This document shows, in pieces, positions 40,549 through 45,482 of a DNA stretch of 45,482 bases (positions are counted from its first letter, which is position 1; every line of letters starts with the position of its first letter). This DNA is from Brevibacterium epidermidis NBRC 14811. GTDB lineage: Bacteria > Actinomycetota > Actinomycetes > Actinomycetales > Brevibacteriaceae. Where the stretch lies: the NCBI RefSeq assembly GCF_001570805.1, contig NZ_BCSJ01000019.1, positions 1 to 45,482 of the forward strand. The letters are read 5' to 3'. The notes under the pieces were generated by a model that saw only the letters and a program-made list of their open reading frames with translations, was not told where the DNA came from and did not search any database. Position numbers and translations under genes: made by a program.

Positions 40549-42030
40549 ATGAGCACTGAGGTTGATGCAGTCGTCGTCGGTTCCGGACCGAACGGCATGG
40601 CCGCCGCGGTCACCCTGGCCCGCGCGGGCCTCTCCGTCGAAGTGTTCGAAGCTCAGCCGACGATCGGCGGCGGTGCCCGCACCCTCGACCTCGGGCTGGC
40701 TCCCGGCATCACTCATGACATCTGCTCGGCCGTCCACCCGCTGGCCATCGCCAGCCCCTTCTTCGTCGACTTCGACCTGCGTGCCCGCGGCATGGAGCTG
40801 ACGACTCCCGAGATCTCCTACGCCCAACCTCTCGACGGGAAACCGGCCGCGCTGGCCTTCCACGATCTCGACGAAACGGTCGACCGCCTCGGCGAGGCCG
40901 GACCCGAATGGCGGCGATTCTTCGCCCCGCTGCTCGACCGTGTCGATGACGCGATCTGGCTTTCCCTCGGTGACAAGCGTTCGGTGCCGGAGACTCTGCG
41001 CGACCTTCCCGGAATCGCGAACGTCGTGAAATTCGGGTTGCGGCTGCTCTCTCAAGCGAGCCCTGCCTGGAACATTCCTCTCTCCCACGAATCGAGCCAG
41101 GCCCTGTTCACCGGAGTCGCCGCGCACGCGATCGGCGGACTGCCGGCGATGGGCACGGCCGCCACGGCGACGATGCTCTCAACGGTCGCCCACGCCGGCG
41201 GGTGGCCCTCCCCGATCGGCGGTTCGCAGGCGATCATCGACCACCTCGTCGCCGACCTCGAAGCACACGGCGGAACAGTGCGTACGAATGCCCGCGTCGA
41301 CCATGTCTCGGACATGCCCGCGGCCCGCGCCTACCTGCTCGACACCTCGGCGCTGAACGCCGCCCAGATCTTCTCCGGCCTGCTGCCCGCTCAGGTCGAT
41401 AAGAGCCTGCGCAGCTTCAAACACGGCAACGCCGCGGCCAAGGTCGACTTCGTCCTCAACGGACCGGTCCCCTGGTCCGACCCCGAGGTGGGGCGCGCCG
41501 GGACCATCCACGTCGGCGGATCCAGAGCGCAGATGGCCGCCGCCGAGGCGCAGGTGATGAACGGACGTATGCCGGCTGATCCCGTGTGCCTCGTCTCGGA
41601 CCCGACGGTCTTCGACAAGTCCCGCGAGGTTGGCGGGCTGCGGCCGTTGTGGACGTACGCGCACGTGCCCTTCGACTGCCCGCTCGACCCGACTGAATAC
41701 ATCACGAGGCAGATCGAACGCTTCGCACCTGGCTTCCGCGACCGCATCGTCGCGCACAATGCCATCCCCGCGTCCGAGATGGCCGGTCACAACCAGAACT
41801 ACATCGGCGGGGACATCGCCACCGGCGTTGTGTCCTTCTATCGGATGATGGCCCGCCCGCGTCTGACTTGGGATTCCTATAGCCTCGGCGCGCCTGGTGC
41901 CTTCTTGTGCTCGGCGGCGACTCCGCCGGCTCCGGGCGTCCACGGAATGAACGGCTGGTTCGCCGCCCGCCGAGCACTGAAGACCCGCTTCGGCATCGAC
42001 GAAGCACCCAGCCTGGAACCGGGCGACTAA
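40549..42030 (+). CDS. Phytoene-desaturase-like FAD/NAD(P)-dependent oxidoreductase
   Basis: A 493-residue flavin amine oxidase/phytoene desaturase-fold protein. The dinucleotide motif VVVGSGPNGMAAAVTLARAGLSVEVFE opens the chain, followed by GGGARTL, the helical substrate domain, and a C-terminal FAD region (GAPGAFLCSAATPPAPGVHGMNGWFAARRAL). It resembles the PYROXD2-type NAD(P)/FAD proteins rather than true carotenoid enzymes, and no carotenoid genes adjoin. Reaction unknown. Leaderless-type start; convergent with the EamA gene, with 10 bp between stops. Confidence 0.88.
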   Translation: MSTEVDAVVVGSGPNGMAAAVTLARAGLSVEVFEAQPTIGGGARTLDLGLAPGITHDICSAVHPLAIASPFFVDFDLRARGMELTTPEISYAQPLDGKPAALAFHDLDETVDRLGEAGPEWRRFFAPLLDRVDDAIWLSLGDKRSVPETLRDLPGIANVVKFGLRLLSQASPAWNIPLSHESSQALFTGVAAHAIGGLPAMGTAATATMLSTVAHAGGWPSPIGGSQAIIDHLVADLEAHGGTVRTNARVDHVSDMPAARAYLLDTSALNAAQIFSGLLPAQVDKSLRSFKHGNAAAKVDFVLNGPVPWSDPEVGRAGTIHVGGSRAQMAAAEAQVMNGRMPADPVCLVSDPTVFDKSREVGGLRPLWTYAHVPFDCPLDPTEYITRQIERFAPGFRDRIVAHNAIPASEMAGHNQNYIGGDIATGVVSFYRMMARPRLTWDSYSLGAPGAFLCSAATPPAPGVHGMNGWFAARRALKTRFGIDEAPSLEPGD

Positions 42031-42040
42031 GGTACAGCCC

Positions 42041-42985
42041 TCAACCGGCCTTGAGGGAATCCTCCACTTCCGCACCCATGGGCACGACCACCTCGGCGGC
42101 GGCGATCCTCGCACCCTTCGCAGCCTTGAGCCCCGCGCCGAGGACGCCGATGATGACGAGGACGGCGCCGCACAGCTCTCCGATGCTCACGCGTTCGCCG
42201 AAGACGACGAACGCGGCGCTCATGCCGACGACGGGCACGAGCATGGAGAACGGGGCGACGACTCCGGCCGGATTGCGCGACATCAGCCACGACCACACGC
42301 CCGACCCGATGATCGTCGCGACGACCACGGTGTAGATCAGTCCCGCTATCGCCCACAACCCGGTCGGAGTCGCCAGCCCGTGGAAAGAGTCGCCGATGCG
42401 ATCCGGTCCTTCCACTGCAAGCGAGAGGAGGAACATCGGCACCGGCGGAACGACGGACATCCACATCGTCAGCTTGATCGGTTCCGTGGTGTGCGCCCGC
42501 CGATTGCAGATATTGCCGATCGCCCAGCCGAAGGCCCCGGCCAGAGTGAGGAGGAAGGGCAGGATGCTCGCATGCGAGTCGAAGCGCTGCCAGCCGACGA
42601 CGGCGAGACCGGCCATTGCGATGAGGAGGAATGCCATCTGGGAGCCGCGGACCTTCTCCCGCAGGAACGTCATACCCAGCAGCACTGTGAAGGGCCCCGA
42701 GGCCTGCAGCACAAGTGAGGCAAGCCCCGCGGGCATGCCGGCGTCCATCGCCCAGTCGAGGAAGAGGAACTGCAGCAGCCCGAACCCGAGTCCGTAGCCG
42801 ATGATCCAGCGCAGCCTGACATCGGGTTTCGGGACGAAGAGCAGCGCTGGAATCGCGAGGAGCGCGAACCGCATGGCCACGAGGAGGAACGGTGGGAACT
42901 GCGCCAGGGAGAGGTCGATGGCGAGGAAGTTGAGTCCCCACATGATCGCCACCGAGGCGGCGAGAAGACAGTGCTTGAACGACAT
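42041..42985 (-). CDS. EamA/DMT superfamily transporter
   Basis: A 314-residue ten-helix drug/metabolite transporter with two EamA repeats: the first begins LAASVAIMWGLNFLAIDLSL, the second near GLWAIAGLIYTVVVATIIGSGVWSWL with the family's PVVGMSAAFVVFGE block. Such proteins export amino acids, purines or other small metabolites. It is divergent from a LysR regulator across a 104-bp gap with a perfect palindrome, so substrate-induced control is likely. The last ~20 residues form a charged cytoplasmic tail. Confidence 0.9.
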   Translation of the reverse strand: MSFKHCLLAASVAIMWGLNFLAIDLSLAQFPPFLLVAMRFALLAIPALLFVPKPDVRLRWIIGYGLGFGLLQFLFLDWAMDAGMPAGLASLVLQASGPFTVLLGMTFLREKVRGSQMAFLLIAMAGLAVVGWQRFDSHASILPFLLTLAGAFGWAIGNICNRRAHTTEPIKLTMWMSVVPPVPMFLLSLAVEGPDRIGDSFHGLATPTGLWAIAGLIYTVVVATIIGSGVWSWLMSRNPAGVVAPFSMLVPVVGMSAAFVVFGERVSIGELCGAVLVIIGVLGAGLKAAKGARIAAAEVVVPMGAEVEDSLKAG

Positions 42986-43042
42986 GCTCCCATTCTCGAG
43001 TGCCCGGTACTATTCACACAATCGAAAGTTTCTTACACAACC

Positions 43043-43059
43043 ATGAAGTCAGACTTCAT
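43043..43059. promoter_or_regulatory. Perfect 8-1-8 palindrome ATGAAGTC-A-GACTTCAT, candidate LysR operator
   Basis: 17-bp perfect palindrome located between the divergent EamA and LysR genes, 19 bp upstream of the LysR -10 element. It carries the T-N11-A pattern of LysR sites. Confidence 0.6.
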
Positions 43060-43077
43060 AATCAGCTGACCGGGACG

Positions 43078-43083
43078 TAGCCT
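43078..43083 (+). promoter_or_regulatory. -10 hexamer TAGCCT of a leaderless promoter
   Basis: TAGCCT ends 6 nt before the ATG at 43090; no ribosome site is present. Confidence 0.45.
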
Positions 43084-43089
43084 GAGACC

Positions 43090-44016
43090 ATGGACCCCAG
43101 GCATCTCGAACTGCTGCGCCAACTCGACGAACGCGGCAGCGTCACGGCCGTCGCAGAAGCGACATTCCGCACTCCGTCGGCGGTGTCCCAGCAGCTGAAG
43201 GCCGCGACACGGGAGTTCGGACGTGCCCTCGTCGAACCCGATGGGCGCGGGCTGCGGCTGACACCGGCCGGTCGGCTGCTTGCAGCCGGCGGTCGGCAGG
43301 TGGCCACAGCGATCGCCGACGTACAAGCGGAGTGGGAGGACTACCTCGGCGAGGAATCCGGCGAGGTCCGCATCGCGGGCCTGCCCAGTGCGCTCACCTA
43401 CCTCATTCCGGCGGCGTTGACCGCTCTGCGGGAGACGAGCCCGCGGATCCGCGTGAACACGATCGACGTCGACCTTGCCGAACACGAATTCGCCGGTCTG
43501 CGCGGCGACGTCGATCTCGTTATCGCGCATTCGCTCATCTCCCAACGGCCGGTCGGCACGGACGGGCTCACCGTCGAACCTCTGGCCCGGGAACCCATCG
43601 ACGTCGCTGTCGCCGATGACCATCCCCTGGCCGGCCGCGACTCGGTGGAGCCGGACGATCTCGTCGACGAGCAGTGGATCGGGGTGCCGCGCGGATTCCC
43701 CTTCGACACGATCCTCACCTCGATCGAGCATGTCACCGGAAAGCCGTTGGAGGTCACTCAGCGGATCCGGGACAACCGGCTCATCGAAGCTCTCGTCGCG
43801 GCCGGTGACCACGTGGCGCTGCTGCCCCGGTTCACAACTCCTCGGAATGCCGGTCTGCGGCTCATCCCCCTGTCCGGGGTCGCGGCGACTAGGTGGGTCG
43901 TCGCGGTGATGCGGCCGGATGCGCCCGGTCGCCGAGCGGTCACGCGAGTGCTCGAGGCGCTGCGAAGCGCTTCGGCACAAGCTTCTCCAGGGGCAGGAAC
44001 GCCGCCCAGCAGATGA
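43090..44016 (+). CDS. LysR family transcriptional regulator, divergent from the EamA transporter
   Basis: A 308-residue LysR regulator. The HTH is MDPRHLELLRQLDERGSVTAVAEATFRTPSAVSQQLKAA in family style (recognition helix about 29-40), then a linker and a substrate domain from about 92 (GEVRIAGLPSALTYLIPAAL). It should bind the 17-bp palindrome just upstream and control both itself and the transporter. Its last 77 bp overlap the 3' end of the convergent HTTM gene, so the Ser/Ala/Pro-rich C-terminus is encoded opposite that gene's end. Confidence 0.9.
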   Translation: MDPRHLELLRQLDERGSVTAVAEATFRTPSAVSQQLKAATREFGRALVEPDGRGLRLTPAGRLLAAGGRQVATAIADVQAEWEDYLGEESGEVRIAGLPSALTYLIPAALTALRETSPRIRVNTIDVDLAEHEFAGLRGDVDLVIAHSLISQRPVGTDGLTVEPLAREPIDVAVADDHPLAGRDSVEPDDLVDEQWIGVPRGFPFDTILTSIEHVTGKPLEVTQRIRDNRLIEALVAAGDHVALLPRFTTPRNAGLRLIPLSGVAATRWVVAVMRPDAPGRRAVTRVLEALRSASAQASPGAGTPPSR

Positions 44017-44827
44017 CGGTCGGCAGGAAGTGAATGCCGAGTGCGATGTAGGTCATGAGGTGGAAGAGGCAGAAGAAGGCGACGACCCCGTAGAGCCACT
44101 TGCCCTTGAGGAACAGGGCGACGGGTGAGAGGAACTCGAAGACGAGCGTCGCCCACTGTGCGGCGATGAGGAGGCCGGGCATCTCGAGGAATGGCTTCGA
44201 CCATTCGGCGCCGCGCCGCATGAGCGCCCAGATGATGACCGCGCCGTTGGCCCAATGCGTGATGTTGCCCGAGGCGATCCACTTCATCAGCACCGAGTAG
44301 AAGTAGGTGAGCACGACCGCGATCTGCACGACGCGCAGTGCCCAGCCGGCCCTCGCCGAGGCGGTGCCGACGTCCCGGAACCGCGCCGTTCCGATCGTGG
44401 GCAGGACGAAGGCTGCGATGACGAGCGCCATATGGTCGTGCGCGACGTAGCCGTAACCCTGCGTGTAGAACATCCACGCCCCGAAGGTGATCGCCACGGC
44501 CCAGCCGCTGATGCGCTGGAAGATCCCCGCGGCAGCGAGGAGAGAGAAGACGATGATGAGGGCGAGCAGGATCTGCGCGCCGAGGACGCTGACGGCGGGG
44601 ATGTGGAGGAACCTCGCCAGCCACAGCGGCTGGTAGAACTCGGGTGTCCAGCCGTGGGCGATGACGTCACCGGAGATCGTGAGTACATCGATGATGATGA
44701 AGACGTAGATGAACACTCGAAACACGGCCACCCGGGCCAAGGGCACGGCAGGCATGAACCAGCGGAGGAACGGATTCGCGGACGCCGCCTCGGCGGGGGT
44801 GTTCGTCAAGGTTCGGTTGCCGCTCAT
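43940..44827 (-). CDS. HTTM domain membrane protein (vitamin K-dependent carboxylase-related)
   Basis: A 295-residue integral membrane protein with about six to seven hydrophobic segments and the HTTM architecture: LARVAVFRVFIYVFIIIDVLTISGDV, RISGWAVAITFGAWMFYTQGYGYVAHDH, LRVVQIAVVLTYFYSVLMKWIASG and HLMTYIALGIHFLPTVICWAAF. The HTTM fold is shared with eukaryotic gamma-glutamyl carboxylase, but bacterial members have no settled role. The ATG overlaps the stop of the upstream gene (ATGA), with GGGAGG 4 nt before it, so the two are co-translated. A longer open frame reaches 45103 but that part is Arg/His/Pro-rich shadow of the upstream gene. Confidence 0.85.
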   Translation of the reverse strand: MSGNRTLTNTPAEAASANPFLRWFMPAVPLARVAVFRVFIYVFIIIDVLTISGDVIAHGWTPEFYQPLWLARFLHIPAVSVLGAQILLALIIVFSLLAAAGIFQRISGWAVAITFGAWMFYTQGYGYVAHDHMALVIAAFVLPTIGTARFRDVGTASARAGWALRVVQIAVVLTYFYSVLMKWIASGNITHWANGAVIIWALMRRGAEWSKPFLEMPGLLIAAQWATLVFEFLSPVALFLKGKWLYGVVAFFCLFHLMTYIALGIHFLPTVICWAAFLPLEKLVPKRFAAPRALA

Positions 44828-45378
44828 CGGACCTCCCATTCCGCCAGCGTCGTCTGTTCGGGTTCCCCGACGGCCAGGCCGTTCTTCAGCTGGGTGGTGG
44901 TGCGGCAGAGGATCATCGTTTCGGGTATCGGTTCGTCTGGATGCAGGCGCACGTACGAGTCGGCCATCGACTGCATCAGTTCGGGGTGGGCGATGACGCG
45001 GTCGAGTTGGGACTCGACGTCCCCGCGTTCGATGCCGACGGTCGCGGTGTTGAACCCGAGGCGGCGTGGTTCGTCCTCGCCGGGGAATTGGGCTTCGATG
45101 CACGTGGAGCCGACCGTGCCGTTGAGGTCTTTGGCGGTGGCGTACTGGGTGAGCGATCCTAGTGGGAAGAAGTCGTTCGTGTTGAGGAACTGTCCGCAGG
45201 TGAGGATGACGAAGGCGATGGCAGGAACGATGATGCGCCAGCCGATGGAGAACTTCGACAGCGGTTTGACCCGGGCCTGAGCCTTGGAGCTGCGGGAGCC
45301 GGTGGACGTGCCGGAGTCAGCCAGGCTGCCGGAGCCGGGTTCCTGGCTCGTCAGGAGGCGGCGCTTCTTCTCTTCCAT
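44824..45378 (-). CDS. Single-pass membrane protein, partner of the HTTM protein
   Basis: A 184-residue protein with a basic, Ser-rich cytoplasmic start (~40 residues), one membrane helix (WRIIVPAIAFVILTCGQFL, about 47-65) and an outside domain of ~120 residues. The outside part begins with NTNDFFPLGSLTQYA and contains two cysteines (GSTCIEA and MILCRTT) that could form a disulfide. It is translationally coupled to the HTTM gene, so they likely act as a complex. No known function. No clear ribosome site precedes ATG 45378. Confidence 0.65.
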   Translation of the reverse strand: MEEKKRRLLTSQEPGSGSLADSGTSTGSRSSKAQARVKPLSKFSIGWRIIVPAIAFVILTCGQFLNTNDFFPLGSLTQYATAKDLNGTVGSTCIEAQFPGEDEPRRLGFNTATVGIERGDVESQLDRVIAHPELMQSMADSYVRLHPDEPIPETMILCRTTTQLKNGLAVGEPEQTTLAEWEVR

Positions 45379-45437
45379 ACGCTTACGGGACTCGTCCTCT
45401 CGGGTGCGGCTCGTTCGCAGACAATCCTATCCGCCCA

Positions 45438-45482
45438 TTACTACCTGACGGCGGCCCAGCAACCTCGCGCCAGGTTGCTGGG
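45438..45482. repeat. Palindromic intergenic repeat, copy 8, cut by the window end
   Basis: TTACTACCTGACGGCGGCCC then CAGCAACCTCGCGCCAGGTTGCTGGG, the left arm, apex and start of the right arm. It lies upstream of the HTTM-partner gene. Confidence 0.9.

Noticed and set aside
43940..45103. Longer start for the HTTM protein
   Set aside because: The extra 92 residues are Arg/His/Pro-rich and lie within the partner gene; the ATG at 44827 has a good ribosome site.
19273..45482. The palindromic repeats as a CRISPR array or insertion-sequence ends
   Set aside because: They are kilobases apart, fully self-complementary, without spacers of uniform length, and no cas or transposase gene is near.

Overview
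The window is high-GC, densely coded bacterial chromosome with actinobacterial features: GTG/TTG starts, many genes with a TAnnnT hexamer only 6-7 nt before the start codon (leaderless style), a ThrE-type exporter, a DUF5709-like acidic protein and an Arthrobacter-type copper amine oxidase. Gene content and the intergenic palindromes fit Micrococcales, most likely Brevibacterium or a close relative; the genus is inference. No phage, transposase, plasmid or CRISPR was seen.

Layout. 1-3.3 kb: class III aminotransferase, YigZ/IMPACT protein, YbaK-type deacylase and a small zincin. 3.3-3.7 kb: tRNA-Glu, tRNA-Asp and tRNA-Phe with two terminators. 3.7-11 kb: acetyl-CoA synthetase, SDR, patatin-like lipase, acidic protein, sugar porter with a UspA protein, and a PEP-mutase-like protein. 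11-19.3 kb: MgtE, a two-gene ABC exporter whose ATP sites are strikingly asymmetric, a second SDR, and glutaryl-CoA dehydrogenase divergent from a LysR regulator.

19.3-29 kb is the clearest functional module: a TetR regulator, a FeaR-like AraC regulator, an APC permease and an aldehyde dehydrogenase on the minus strand, divergent from a topaquinone copper amine oxidase. Together they would import a primary amine and oxidise it through the aldehyde to the acid, much like the E. coli tynA/feaB/feaR system. A GMC oxidoreductase follows. 29-38 kb: ThrE exporter, aldo/keto reductase, Fpg/Nei glycosylase, an aconitase-like enzyme lacking one canonical cluster cysteine, catalase, and a membrane protein with a long Ser/Gly/Thr tail.

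38-45.5 kb: HutD-like and VOC proteins, an orphan ATP-grasp enzyme, a TPP riboswitch fused by an apparent deletion to the C-terminal half of tenA, an FAD oxidoreductase, an EamA exporter divergent from a LysR gene across a perfect 8-1-8 palindrome, and an overlapping HTTM-protein/partner pair.

From 19.3 kb rightward, seven copies of a ~55-62 bp palindrome plus one half copy occupy most intergenic gaps (none lies left of 19.2 kb). Arms vary with compensatory changes, and three genes end on stop codons at a repeat edge. No single new multi-gene system stands out; the best leads are the asymmetric ABC pair, the repeat family, the riboswitch/tenA scar, the aconitase variant and the HTTM pair.
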